Assembly (NCBI RefSeq): GCF_018332515.1
Contig: NZ_BOQD01000158.1
Coordinates: 1 to 33,203, forward strand
DNA from: Bacillus hominis
Lineage (GTDB): Bacteria; Bacillota; Bacilli; Bacillales; Bacillaceae_G
Direction of reading: 5' to 3'
Length of the DNA stretch: 33,203 nt
The stretch's first letter is position 1. Every line of letters starts with the position of its first letter. Below are positions 1-8,099 of this stretch, piece by piece. The translations under genes and the position numbers were made by a program. A model generated the notes under the pieces. That model saw only the letters and a list, made by a program, of their open reading frames with translations. It was not told where the DNA came from and did no database searches.

Positions 1-1020
1 GAAGATATTAAAAAAGCGAAAAGCTCCATTTACACTTATTTTTACATTTTGTCAGATGATAAAAGTAGTTACACTTTTTTAAATTTATTAATGCAAAAGG
101 CGAGAGAAGGGGTGACCGTATATTTGTCGGTCGACTTAATTAATGATTTATCTTTTGACAGAAAGTTGAAAAATGAATTAAAAGAGAACGGTGTTCACTT
201 TACATATAGTAGAAAACCTGAATTGCCATTTGGATTTTATTCTCTACATCATCGTAACCATCGCCGTATTACGACGATTGATGGGGAAATTGGTTATACG
301 GGTGGGTTTAATATGGGAGATGAATATTTAGGAAAAGATAAGCGATTTGGATATTGGCGTGATTACCATGTACGGCTCAGAGGAGAAGGAGCAAAAGATT
401 TAGAAGAACAGTTCGCTTTAGATTGGAAACGAGACACGAAAGAAGACATAAAAAGAAGTACAAATAAAGCTAGTAAAGGGAATACATTACATACTATGGC
501 CAGTTACAATGGGCATTATGTTGCTGAAAAATATATAGAGTTAATAAAACAAGCGAAGCATTCGATTGTAATTACAACGCCTTATTTTATAGCGAAAAAT
601 AAAGAATTAATGAATGCTTTATTTGGAGCACAAAAACGGGGTGTTACAGTAAAAATCCTTTGGTCATATAAACCAGATATTCCTCTCATTAAAGAGGCGG
701 CATATCCTTACATTCGTCAAGCTGTTAAACATGGAATTACTGTATATGGCTATAAAAAAGGGATGTTCCATGGGAAGTTAATGCTTATTGATAATGAATT
801 AACCGTTATCGGTACAACGAACATAACTGCACGTAGTTTTTATATAAATGATGAGATGAATTTGTATATTCATGGTGGATCTATCATAGCGCAAGTGAAT
901 GAGGCGTTAACGCAAGACATTGGTGATTCGAAAGAGATGACAGAAACATTTTTTGACAACTTATCTTTCTGGGAGCGTTGTAAGGAGAAAGTAGTTGGAT
1001 GGGTTGATTTTTATTTGTGA
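1..1020 (+). CDS. Phospholipase D / cardiolipin synthase-like protein (5' end missing)
   Basis: The frame is open from base 1, so the true start lies left of the window; about 339 C-terminal residues are visible. The first visible residues read EDIKKAKSSIYTYFYIL, typical of the start of a PLD domain in cardiolipin synthases, which join two phosphatidylglycerols into cardiolipin at the membrane. Two HKD-type motifs are present. The second is canonical (HGKLMLID, about 775-800). The first reads HRRITTID at 259-282, with Arg where the family has Lys. Following motifs (GYTGGFNMGDEY and GTTN) fit the family. The N-terminal membrane segments expected for Cls would lie outside the window. The bacterium probably has other cls genes, so this is best called a paralogue. 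Family assignment is firm; substrate is inferred. Confidence 0.85.
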   Translation, partial: EDIKKAKSSIYTYFYILSDDKSSYTFLNLLMQKAREGVTVYLSVDLINDLSFDRKLKNELKENGVHFTYSRKPELPFGFYSLHHRNHRRITTIDGEIGYTGGFNMGDEYLGKDKRFGYWRDYHVRLRGEGAKDLEEQFALDWKRDTKEDIKRSTNKASKGNTLHTMASYNGHYVAEKYIELIKQAKHSIVITTPYFIAKNKELMNALFGAQKRGVTVKILWSYKPDIPLIKEAAYPYIRQAVKHGITVYGYKKGMFHGKLMLIDNELTVIGTTNITARSFYINDEMNLYIHGGSIIAQVNEALTQDIGDSKEMTETFFDNLSFWERCKEKVVGWVDFYL

Positions 1021-1029
1021 TGATTAACG

Positions 1030-1062
1030 AACAAAGGGTGTCTATAAAAGGCACCCTTTGTT
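1030..1062. terminator. Bidirectional terminator-like hairpin between converging genes
   Basis: An 11-bp inverted repeat, AACAAAGGGTG with CACCCTTTGTT and an 11-nt loop, lies between the stop of the phospholipase D gene and the stop of the UMP kinase gene. The T tract is short on either strand, so efficiency is uncertain. Confidence 0.65.
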
Positions 1063-1072
1063 AATGGGAATA

Positions 1073-1816
1073 CTATTTTTCATGCACAAGCATCGAAACA
1101 TCATCATTAATCAACGTCCCAACATGTTCACCTAAACAAATTCTTTTCATAACGCCAGGCTCATCAAAGTTAAAGACGTGTGCCGGTAAATTATAATCTC
1201 GAGCAAGTAATAAAGCTGCTTGATCCATTACTTGTATGTTTTGCCTAACAATATCGTTATAGTTCAGTTTACTGTACATTTTCGCTGATTTGTTATGTTT
1301 AGGATCACTTGTAAAGACACCGTCTACTCCTTGTTTTGCGACTAAAATGGCGTCGCTATTCATTTCAATTGCTCTTTGTACACTTGGGTAATCTGTTGTA
1401 ACGAATGGTTGCCCGTTACCACCACCGAATATGACAACATAACCGTTATCTAAATGATGTACTGCACGTAGGCGAATATATGGTTCAGCTACTGCATTAA
1501 AAGGAATGGAAGTCATAACGCGTACTTCCCTATCTGTTTTACTTGTTAAAACGCCGCGAAGCATTAAGCTGTTAATAATCGTACCTAGCGTACCGATATT
1601 ATCAGCTTCTACACGATCAATTCCCCATTCTTCAGCTAGATGACCTCTGAAAATGTTACCGCCGCCGATGACAATGGATACTTCGATATCTAGGTCAATA
1701 ATGGATATTATTTCGTTTGCGATATGTTCTAATCGTTTGGAGTTAAAGCTATTTCCGGATTGATCGGCAAGAGCGCCGCCGCTTAATTTAATTAAGACAC
1801 GTTTATATGGCTTCAT
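1073..1816 (-). CDS. pyrH: UMP kinase paralogue (PyrH-like, amino acid kinase family)
   Basis: This 247-residue cytosolic protein should phosphorylate UMP to UDP using ATP. Visible motifs are KLSGGALA near the N-terminus, IVIGGGNIFRG, the UMP-site segment EADNIGTLGTIINSL, and FGGGNGQPFVTTD, which replaces the more usual GGGTGNPFFTTD. Length fits bacterial PyrH. The gene stands alone, not in the tsf-pyrH-frr cluster, so it is probably a second copy; a B. anthracis paralogue of this kind (BA1797) is known from structural work. The ATG at 1816 follows a GGGGG ribosome site. The start overlaps the end of an upstream leader ORF by 14 nt, and an intrinsic terminator lies 26 nt upstream, so expression is very probably controlled by attenuation. 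Confidence 0.88.
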   Translation of the reverse strand: MKPYKRVLIKLSGGALADQSGNSFNSKRLEHIANEIISIIDLDIEVSIVIGGGNIFRGHLAEEWGIDRVEADNIGTLGTIINSLMLRGVLTSKTDREVRVMTSIPFNAVAEPYIRLRAVHHLDNGYVVIFGGGNGQPFVTTDYPSVQRAIEMNSDAILVAKQGVDGVFTSDPKHNKSAKMYSKLNYNDIVRQNIQVMDQAALLLARDYNLPAHVFNFDEPGVMKRICLGEHVGTLINDDVSMLVHEK

Positions 1817-1937
1817 AACAATTCCCCCTATATAGATTGCAATAAAAAAGGAACAAAGGCGAATGCCTTTGTTCCTTCGTAAGAAAATGAAATAGAAAAG
1901 AAATAGATATGATGAACTTCTTCACGTGATTTTTCAT
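1803..1937 (-). CDS. Leader peptide (44 aa) upstream of the UMP kinase gene
   Basis: A 44-codon ORF begins at ATG 1937, eight bases after a perfect AAGGAG (1946-1951), and ends at TAA 1803, 14 nt inside the UMP kinase gene in another frame. It starts MKNHVKKFIISISFLF. Codons 8-19 are encoded by a stretch without a single G that is about two-thirds T in the sense strand. The ORF then runs straight through the 13-bp terminator hairpin at 1848-1877. That arrangement suggests a regulatory leader rather than a functional protein, although a small membrane peptide cannot be excluded. No family is recognised. Confidence 0.6.
   Translation of the reverse strand: MKNHVKKFIISISFLFHFLTKEQRHSPLFLFYCNLYRGNCYEAI
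1843..1877 (-). terminator. Intrinsic terminator (attenuator) in the UMP kinase leader
   Basis: On the minus strand, AAGGAACAAAGGC, a four-base loop ATTC and the exact complement GCCTTTGTTCCTT form a perfect 13-bp stem running into TTTTATT. It sits between the promoter and the UMP kinase start and inside the leader ORF. Its location makes it a candidate attenuator rather than an end-of-gene terminator. Confidence 0.85.
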
Positions 1938-1988
1938 AACATCCACTCCTTTTCGCACTCGATTATTTTGAATTTGTATATCTTTTAG

Positions 1989-2018
1989 ATTATACGAAAT
2001 AATCTGATGTTTTATCAA
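1989..2018 (-). promoter_or_regulatory. SigA-type promoter of the UMP kinase leader
   Basis: On the minus strand TTGATA (2013-2018) and a perfect TATAAT (1989-1994) are 18 bp apart. This predicts a transcript start near 1982, about 45 nt before the leader ORF. A 7-bp inverted repeat (AGATTAT / ATAATCT, 1987-2005) overlaps the -10 box and could be an operator. Confidence 0.7.
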
Positions 2019-2083
2019 GTTATTTTATTTCTTTTTACGAAAAAAGGTGTCAATGAAAAATGTAAGAAAAAAATTTGAATTTT

Positions 2084-2124
2084 TTGTGACGAACTTGTAG
2101 GTTTTTGTATGATTTTGTAGGTTT
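2084..2124 (+). promoter_or_regulatory. Candidate promoter with phased direct repeats, upstream of symporter-aspartase operon
   Basis: TTGTGA (2084-2089) and TATGAT (2108-2113) are 18 bp apart, a plausible SigA promoter. The 10-mer TTGTAGGTTT occurs twice, at 2095-2104 and 2115-2124, exactly 20 bp apart, or about two helical turns. One copy lies in the promoter spacer and one over the predicted start. This is a good geometry for a dimeric regulator; which one is unknown. Confidence 0.5.
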
Positions 2125-2162
2125 GCTTATATGATGTGTGAGTAGCTTTTATAAATACGAAA

Positions 2163-2176
2163 TGAAAGCGTTCGCA
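2163..2176 (+). promoter_or_regulatory. Catabolite response element (cre)
   Basis: TGAAAGCGTTCGCA matches the CcpA consensus TGWAANCGNTNWCA at 13 of 14 positions. It lies downstream of the predicted promoter and just before the ribosome site of the symporter gene, so CcpA bound there would act as a roadblock. This suggests repression of acidic amino acid use when a preferred sugar is present. Confidence 0.6.
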
Positions 2177-2194
2177 TAAAGGGGATGAACATAA

Positions 2195-3466
2195 ATGAAA
2201 AAATTCGGATTGGCAACACAAATTTTTGTCGCACTTGTTTTAGGGATTGTTGTAGGGGCAATCTTTTATGGCAATAAAACGGCGATTTCTTATATCACAC
2301 CAATTGGGGATATATTTATTCACTTAATTAAAATGATTGTAGTACCAATTGTTATTTCAGCATTAATTGTTGCGGTAGCTGGTGTAGGTGATATGAAGAA
2401 GCTTGGGAAGCTGGGCGGTAAGACAATTCTTTATTTCGAAATTATTACGACGATTGCTATTTTAATGGGATTACTTGCAGCGAATATATTCCAGCCAGGT
2501 ACTGGCGTTGATATGAATAGTTTACAGCAAAGTGATATTTCTTCTTATAAACAAACAGCAGATGCAACAGAGAAGAAAGGTTTTGCTGAAACGATTGTTC
2601 ATATTGTACCGAAAAACGTATTTGAATCTATCGCACAAGGTGACTTATTACCGATTATATTCTTCTCAGTACTATTCGGTTTAGGAGTTGCGGCAATTGG
2701 AGAAAAAGGAAAGCCTGTCTTTAACTTTTTTGAAGGTGTGCTCGAAGCGATGTTTTGGGTCACAAATCAAGTTATGAAATTTGCACCATTTGGTGTTTTC
2801 GCATTAATTGCTGTTACGGTTGCAAAATTTGGTGTAGGCACACTACTTCCTTTAGGAAAACTAGTGCTAGCTGTATATGTAACTGTTATACTATTCGTTG
2901 TGATTGTATTAGGTATTAATGCACGAATGGTCGGAGTAAACATTTTTACATTAATAAAAATTTTAAAAGAAGAACTTATTCTTTCATTTACGACAGCAAG
3001 TTCAGAAGCTGTTTTACCTAATATAATGAGAAAGATGGAAGAGTTCGGTTGTCCAAAGGCAGTTGCCTCTTTCGTAATTCCGACAGGTTATACATTTAAC
3101 TTGACTGGATCAGCTATTTATCAGGCGTTAGCGGCATTGTTCGTTGCACAAATGTACGGTGTTCACATGTCACTGACGGAGCAAATAACGCTATTATTCG
3201 TTCTCATGTTAACATCCAAAGGTATGGCGGGAGTTCCGGGTGCATCATTCGTTGTTGTATTAGCAACGTTAGGATCAATGGGATTACCACTAGAAGGCAT
3301 CGCATTGATTGCGGGAATTGACCGCATTTTAGATATGATTCGCTCAGCTGTCAATGTATTAGGAAATGCATTAGCTGCCATTGTTATGTCGAAGTGGGAA
3401 GGCGAATTCGATGATGAGAAAGCAAAACAATATGTAGAAACAGTCAAACAAACAAAAGCAGCATAA
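2195..3466 (+). CDS. gltT: Glutamate/aspartate cation symporter (DAACS family, GltT/GltP-like)
   Basis: This 423-residue membrane protein imports glutamate or aspartate with protons and/or sodium. The N-terminus (MKKFGLATQIFVALVLGI) and the TM3-TM4 region resemble Bacillus GltT. The re-entrant hairpin motif TASSEAVLP and the C-terminal DRILDMIRSAVNVLGNA, with the substrate-binding Arg and Asn, are present. The motif usually NMDGT/NLDGS reads NLTGS (302-306), so the conserved Asp is Thr304. The residue matching GltPh Asp405 is Asn, as I recall for proton-coupled E. coli GltP. The ATG follows AAAGGGG by 10 nt. Only 21 nt separate it from the aspartase gene, so the two form an operon: import followed by deamination. 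The region upstream carries a cre site and phased repeats. Confidence 0.9.
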   Translation: MKKFGLATQIFVALVLGIVVGAIFYGNKTAISYITPIGDIFIHLIKMIVVPIVISALIVAVAGVGDMKKLGKLGGKTILYFEIITTIAILMGLLAANIFQPGTGVDMNSLQQSDISSYKQTADATEKKGFAETIVHIVPKNVFESIAQGDLLPIIFFSVLFGLGVAAIGEKGKPVFNFFEGVLEAMFWVTNQVMKFAPFGVFALIAVTVAKFGVGTLLPLGKLVLAVYVTVILFVVIVLGINARMVGVNIFTLIKILKEELILSFTTASSEAVLPNIMRKMEEFGCPKAVASFVIPTGYTFNLTGSAIYQALAALFVAQMYGVHMSLTEQITLLFVLMLTSKGMAGVPGASFVVVLATLGSMGLPLEGIALIAGIDRILDMIRSAVNVLGNALAAIVMSKWEGEFDDEKAKQYVETVKQTKAA

Positions 3467-3487
3467 GAAATCGTTTAGGAGTGAATA

Positions 3488-4930
3488 ATGATGGCAACAT
3501 TAACTGAAGTTAAAAATGGTGTGCGAATTGAAAAAGATTTTTTAGGTGAAAAAGAAGTACCCAATTATGCGTACTACGGCGTACAAACAATGCGTGCAGT
3601 AGAAAACTTCCCAATTACAGGTTACAAAATTCATGAAGGTTTAATTCAAGCATTCGCAGTTGTAAAAAAAGCAGCGGCACTTGCAAATACAGATGTAGGT
3701 AGATTGGAATTGAATAAAGGCGGCGCGATCGCAGAAGCTGCTCAAGAAATTCTAGATGGAAAATGGCACGATCATTTCATCGTCGACCCAATTCAGGGTG
3801 GTGCAGGTACTTCAATGAACATGAATGCAAATGAAGTCATTGCCAATCGTGCTCTTGAATTATTAGGAATGGAAAAGGGAGACTATCATTATATTAGTCC
3901 AAATAGCCATGTAAATATGGCACAATCAACAAACGATGCATTCCCAACGGCGATTCATATCGCGACATTAAATGCGTTAGAAGGCTTATTACAAACGATG
4001 GGTTATATGCATGATGTATTTGAATTAAAAGCAGAGCAATTCGACCATGTTATTAAAATGGGGCGTACGCATTTACAAGATGCTGTACCAATTCGTCTTG
4101 GACAAGAGTTTAAAGCGTATTCTCGCGTACTTGATCGTGATATGAAACGTATTAAGCAATCACGTCAACATTTATATGAAGTAAACATGGGAGCAACTGC
4201 AGTTGGTACAGGCTTAAATGCAGATCCAGAGTATATTGAAGCAGTTGTAAAACATCTTGCTACAATTAGTGAATTACCGCTTGTTGGTGCAGAAGATTTA
4301 GTGGACGCGACGCAAAATACAGACGCGTACACAGAAGTGTCTGCAGCACTAAAAGTATGTATGATGAACATGTCTAAAATTGCGAATGACCTTCGCTTAA
4401 TGGCATCAGGTCCACGTGTTGGTTTAGCAGAAATTATGTTACCAGCTCGTCAACCAGGTTCTTCTATTATGCCAGGGAAAGTAAACCCTGTTATGCCAGA
4501 AGTTATTAACCAAATTGCGTTCCAAGTTATTGGTAACGACCATACGATTTGCCTTGCTTCAGAAGCGGGACAATTAGAATTAAATGTTATGGAACCAGTA
4601 CTTGTTTTCAATTTACTTCAATCTATTAGCATTATGAACAACGGTTTCCGTGCCTTTACAGATAATTGCTTAAAAGGAATTGAAGCGAATGAAGATCGCT
4701 TAAAAGAGTATGTTGAGAAGAGTGTAGGAATTATTACAGCCGTGAACCCTCATATCGGTTATGAAGCAGCAGCTCGTGTTGCGAAAGAAGCAATTGCAAC
4801 AGGTCAATCCGTTCGAGAACTTTGTGTGAAAAATGGTGTATTGTCACAAGAAGACTTAGAGTTAATTCTAGACCCATTCGAAATGACACACCCAGGGATT
4901 GCAGGAGCAACTCTTTTAAAGAAAAATTAA
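3488..4930 (+). CDS. aspA: Aspartate ammonia-lyase (aspartase)
   Basis: The 480-residue enzyme converts L-aspartate to fumarate and ammonia. It has the fumarase/aspartase superfamily signature GSSIMPGKVNP (324-334), whose mobile loop carries the catalytic serine, plus GRTHLQDAVPI and the substrate-region motif QSTNDAFPTA. Length is normal for AspA. Two ATGs in tandem (3488 and 3491) follow AGGAG at 3477-3481; either is possible. The gene is co-transcribed with the symporter and followed by a strong terminator. Fumarate from this reaction would enter the TCA cycle and feed the neighbouring malic enzyme. B. subtilis pairs aspartase with an asparaginase (ansAB); here it is paired with a transporter. 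Confidence 0.95.
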   Translation: MMATLTEVKNGVRIEKDFLGEKEVPNYAYYGVQTMRAVENFPITGYKIHEGLIQAFAVVKKAAALANTDVGRLELNKGGAIAEAAQEILDGKWHDHFIVDPIQGGAGTSMNMNANEVIANRALELLGMEKGDYHYISPNSHVNMAQSTNDAFPTAIHIATLNALEGLLQTMGYMHDVFELKAEQFDHVIKMGRTHLQDAVPIRLGQEFKAYSRVLDRDMKRIKQSRQHLYEVNMGATAVGTGLNADPEYIEAVVKHLATISELPLVGAEDLVDATQNTDAYTEVSAALKVCMMNMSKIANDLRLMASGPRVGLAEIMLPARQPGSSIMPGKVNPVMPEVINQIAFQVIGNDHTICLASEAGQLELNVMEPVLVFNLLQSISIMNNGFRAFTDNCLKGIEANEDRLKEYVEKSVGIITAVNPHIGYEAAARVAKEAIATGQSVRELCVKNGVLSQEDLELILDPFEMTHPGIAGATLLKKN

Positions 4931-4960
4931 AAAAAGAGGGGGGACAATCCCCTCTTTTTT
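4930..4960 (+). terminator. Intrinsic terminator after aspartase gene
   Basis: AAAAAAGAGGGG and CCCCTCTTTTTT form a 12-bp stem with a 7-nt loop, ending in six T on the plus strand. It separates the symporter-aspartase operon from the malic enzyme gene. Confidence 0.9.
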
Positions 4961-5005
4961 GTTTACAATATAGAAATGATATATACGAATAGGGGTAGGG
5001 ATGTT

Positions 5006-6718
5006 ATGAGTAAGTTTACAGTGGCTTCTAATGGTTCATTAGAAACAGCATTAAGAGGAGTAGAAGTATTATCAACACCACTTTTAAATAAAGGGGTAGC
5101 TTTCACACAAGAAGAAAGAGAAGAGTTAGGACTAAAGGGGCTATTGCCACCAGCAGTTTTAACGTTAGATGAACAAGCACGCCGAGCGTATGAGCAATTT
5201 TGTTCTCAGCCGGATGATTTATTAAAGAATGTATACTTAACTGCGTTACATGATCGAAATGAAGTATTATTTTATCGTATACTAACAGATCATTTACGTG
5301 AAATGTTACCAATTGTATATACACCTACTGTTGGTGTAGCAATTCAAAGATATAGTCATGAATATCGTAAACCACGTGGGGTTTATTTATCAGTTAACGA
5401 TCCTTCAGGTATTGAAGAAGCGTTCTCAAATATCGGTGCAACAGCTGAAAATATTGACTTAGTCGTTGTAACAGATGGCGAAGGTATATTAGGAATTGGT
5501 GACTGGGGTGTTGGTGGTATTAACATTGCAATCGGAAAGCTAGCTGTTTATACGGCCGCAGTTGGAATCGATCCTAGTCGCGTATTACCTGTAATTTTAG
5601 ATGTAGGTACAAACCGTGAGGATCTATTAAACAATCCGTTTTATATTGGAAATCGCCATCCACGTGTAACTGGTGAGGCTTATGATGAATTTATTGATAC
5701 ATTTGTACAAGCTGTAGGTAATAAGTTCCCGAAAGCACTTTTACATTGGGAGGATTTCAGTTCTCGTAATGCACGAAAAATTTTAGACAAATACCGTCAT
5801 GACGTATGTACGTTTAATGATGACATTCAAGGTACAGGTGCAGTTTCACTTGCTGCAGTATTATCGGCAGTGAAAGCTTCTGGTGTACCTTTGAGTGAAC
5901 ACCGTGTAGTTGTGTTTGGTGCTGGTACAGCTGGAATCGGTATCGCAGATCAAGTAAGAGACGCACTGGTTCGCGCGGGATTATCAGAACAAGAAGCACA
6001 TGAGCGTTTCTGGTGTATTGATCGTAACGGGTTAATTACAAATAATATGGAAGATCTTCTTGATTTCCAAATTCCATATGCAAGAAAAGAAGCTGAAGTG
6101 AATGATTGGAAACAAAGTGATGCTATCGGACTTGCTGAAGTTGTGAAACATGTGAAACCGACAATTTTAATCGGTACATCAACTGTTGCTGGTGCATTCA
6201 AAGAAGAGATTATTAAAGAGATGGCTTCTCACGTAGAAAGACCAATTATTTTACCAATGTCGAATCCAACGCCACTTGCTGAAGCGAAGCCAGTAGATTT
6301 AATCGAGTGGACAGAAGGAAGAGCGTTAGTTGCAACAGGAAGTCCGTTTGATCCAGTTACATACAATGGTGTAACGTATGTGATTGGACAATCAAATAAT
6401 GCACTTATTTTCCCAGGTCTTGGGCTTGGAACAATTGTTGTTCGTGCAAGCGTAATGACAGACGGTATGTTTGCGGCGGCAGCAGAAGCGGTTGCAAGTA
6501 TGGTAGATACAAGTCAGCCAGGTGCACCTATCTTACCAGAAGTTGAAGAATTACGTAATATCTCTGAAATGGTTGCAATTGAAGTAGCGAAAGTTGCAGT
6601 TGCAGAAGGTGTTGCTAGAGAAAACTTAAGTGATAACGATATTAAGATTGCAGTGAAAGACGCAATGTGGGAGCCTGAGTATCGTCAAATAAAAGCGGTA
6701 GAAAAGGTTAGAATATAG
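5006..6718 (+). CDS. NAD-dependent malic enzyme (malate to pyruvate + CO2)
   Basis: This 570-residue protein of the large malic enzyme class (similar in size to B. subtilis MaeA/MalS) oxidatively decarboxylates malate to pyruvate. Motifs are YTPTVG with the catalytic Tyr (about 105), [15 protein letters not shown], the metal/substrate segment FNDDIQGTG (about 270) and the Rossmann loop [12 protein letters not shown] (about 303). An upstream in-frame ATG at 4976 has no ribosome site, whereas ATG 5006 follows AGGGGTAGGG, so 5006 is chosen. It has its own terminators on both sides. With the aspartase it would complete a route from aspartate to pyruvate through fumarate and malate. Whether it is the maeA or malS orthologue cannot be decided here. 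Confidence 0.92.
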   Translation: MSKFTVASNGSLETALRGVEVLSTPLLNKGVAFTQEEREELGLKGLLPPAVLTLDEQARRAYEQFCSQPDDLLKNVYLTALHDRNEVLFYRILTDHLREMLPIVYTPTVGVAIQRYSHEYRKPRGVYLSVNDPSGIEEAFSNIGATAENIDLVVVTDGEGILGIGDWGVGGINIAIGKLAVYTAAVGIDPSRVLPVILDVGTNREDLLNNPFYIGNRHPRVTGEAYDEFIDTFVQAVGNKFPKALLHWEDFSSRNARKILDKYRHDVCTFNDDIQGTGAVSLAAVLSAVKASGVPLSEHRVVVFGAGTAGIGIADQVRDALVRAGLSEQEAHERFWCIDRNGLITNNMEDLLDFQIPYARKEAEVNDWKQSDAIGLAEVVKHVKPTILIGTSTVAGAFKEEIIKEMASHVERPIILPMSNPTPLAEAKPVDLIEWTEGRALVATGSPFDPVTYNGVTYVIGQSNNALIFPGLGLGTIVVRASVMTDGMFAAAAEAVASMVDTSQPGAPILPEVEELRNISEMVAIEVAKVAVAEGVARENLSDNDIKIAVKDAMWEPEYRQIKAVEKVRI

Positions 6719-6722
6719 AAAA

Positions 6723-6752
6723 AAAGCCCGTTTATTATAATAAGCGGGCTTT
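6723..6752 (+). terminator. Intrinsic terminator after malic enzyme gene
   Basis: AAAGCCCG...CGGGCTTT with complementary TTATTA/TAATAA inside gives a nearly perfect 15-bp hairpin. It lies 5 nt after the malic enzyme stop and about 40 nt before the sensor kinase gene. Confidence 0.8.
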
Positions 6753-6792
6753 ACTTGTACATTTTTGAAAAAATACATAGGAAGTGGCAGCT

Positions 6793-8097
6793 TTGAATTG
6801 GAATCAATTATGGAAGAAAGATATGTCTCTTTTAATTATTTTAATGATTGTTGTTCCGATTGCTGGAGAGCTGAATTTTCATCCTTTCAACGATACGTTT
6901 CGTGTTAGCTTCGGGACACCGCTTTTCTTCTTTTTGTTACTATTTTTAAGAAAAATACCAGCAGCAGCTGCAGGTATTCTTGTCGGTATATCTGTAGTCT
7001 TATTCCGCGTATGTCTTGATTGGGTGTTGCAAGGGTCATTTCATATGACAGAATCATTTTATTTGCGCTATCCTGTGTTCTTTTATTATTTTATTTATGG
7101 AAGTCTTTTTTCGCTTTTTAGGGTGAATAAGTTCCATCAGAAGCCAATTATAATTGGCTGCCTTGGGATTACAATTGAAATTATCGCAAGTATGTCGGAA
7201 CTTGCGATTTATCATATGGTAGTACTTGGTACAACGATAACAATTTCTGAAGTGAATAAGCTAATCATTATTGCTATTTTTCGTAGTTTCTTTGCGCTTG
7301 GTTTTTTAAATATGATGAATTTGTATGAAACGAAATTAAAAGAATCACAAGTGCGAAAAGAAAATGAGAAAATGTTGATGCACCTTTCTAATTTATATGT
7401 GGAATCCGTTCATTTGAAAAAAACGCTGCAAAATGCGGAGTTAATTACACAAGAAGCGTATCAATTATATCGGAATTTACAAGCGAACGATGATTCAAGT
7501 AGTATAGAAAATTATAGTAAAACAGCGTTGAAAATAGCGGGAGAAGTGCATGAAATAAAAAAGGATAATCAAAGAATTTTTGCAGGATTATCTAAATTGT
7601 TATTAGATAAAAATGTGGCTGAGTATGTAGAAGGTCATGAGCTTGCGGAAATGATTGTGAGAATAAATGAGAAGTACGCTGACATGTTGGAAAAAGATAT
7701 ACGTTTTTTTAAACATATAGAAGGTGAACATGCAGAATATCATGTGTATACAGTCTTATCAATTTTCAACAACTTAGTTGCAAATGCAGTTGAAGCAATT
7801 GAGGATAATGGTGCTATCATTATTAAGTTATATAAACTTGATAAACGTATATTTTTTGAAGTAATTGACGATGGGCCTGGTATTGCGCAAAAATATAAAA
7901 AACTAGTATTTAAGCCAGGATTTACTTCAAAGTATGATCAAACAGGAACACCATCAACAGGAATTGGACTTTCTTACATAAACGAAATGGTAACAGAGCT
8001 CGGAGGAGAAGTAAGATTGGAAGACCTGGAAACTGGTGAAGGGTGTAAGTTTGTCGTTTGTTTACCGGAGTGCAGTTTAAAGCGGGAAGGGGAATAA
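6793..8097 (+). CDS. Membrane sensor histidine kinase, GlnK (YcbA)-like
   Basis: A 434-residue sensor kinase. The N-terminal ~180 residues form about six hydrophobic segments with no large extracellular loop. A coiled-coil linker (about 180-225) follows, then a short phospho-acceptor helix EVHEIKKDNQRI (His at about 253), and an HATPase domain with NNLVANAVEA (N box), DDGPGIA and GTPSTGIGL. The H box is of the compact DcuS/CitA/GlnK kind. A GTG at 6784 lacks a ribosome site. TTG 6793 follows AGGAAG by 8 nt and is preferred. It is followed after 2 nt by its response regulator. B. subtilis GlnK-GlnL responds to glutamine; here the neighbours (acidic amino acid symporter, aspartase, malic enzyme) suggest glutamate, aspartate or a dicarboxylate as stimulus, which is inference. 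Confidence 0.82.
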   Translation: MNWNQLWKKDMSLLIILMIVVPIAGELNFHPFNDTFRVSFGTPLFFFLLLFLRKIPAAAAGILVGISVVLFRVCLDWVLQGSFHMTESFYLRYPVFFYYFIYGSLFSLFRVNKFHQKPIIIGCLGITIEIIASMSELAIYHMVVLGTTITISEVNKLIIIAIFRSFFALGFLNMMNLYETKLKESQVRKENEKMLMHLSNLYVESVHLKKTLQNAELITQEAYQLYRNLQANDDSSSIENYSKTALKIAGEVHEIKKDNQRIFAGLSKLLLDKNVAEYVEGHELAEMIVRINEKYADMLEKDIRFFKHIEGEHAEYHVYTVLSIFNNLVANAVEAIEDNGAIIIKLYKLDKRIFFEVIDDGPGIAQKYKKLVFKPGFTSKYDQTGTPSTGIGLSYINEMVTELGGEVRLEDLETGEGCKFVVCLPECSLKREGE

Positions 8098-8099
8098 AG

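Noticed and set aside
4976-5005. Upstream ATG extending the malic enzyme by ten residues
   Set aside because: No ribosome site before it; ATG 5006 has AGGGGTAGGG.
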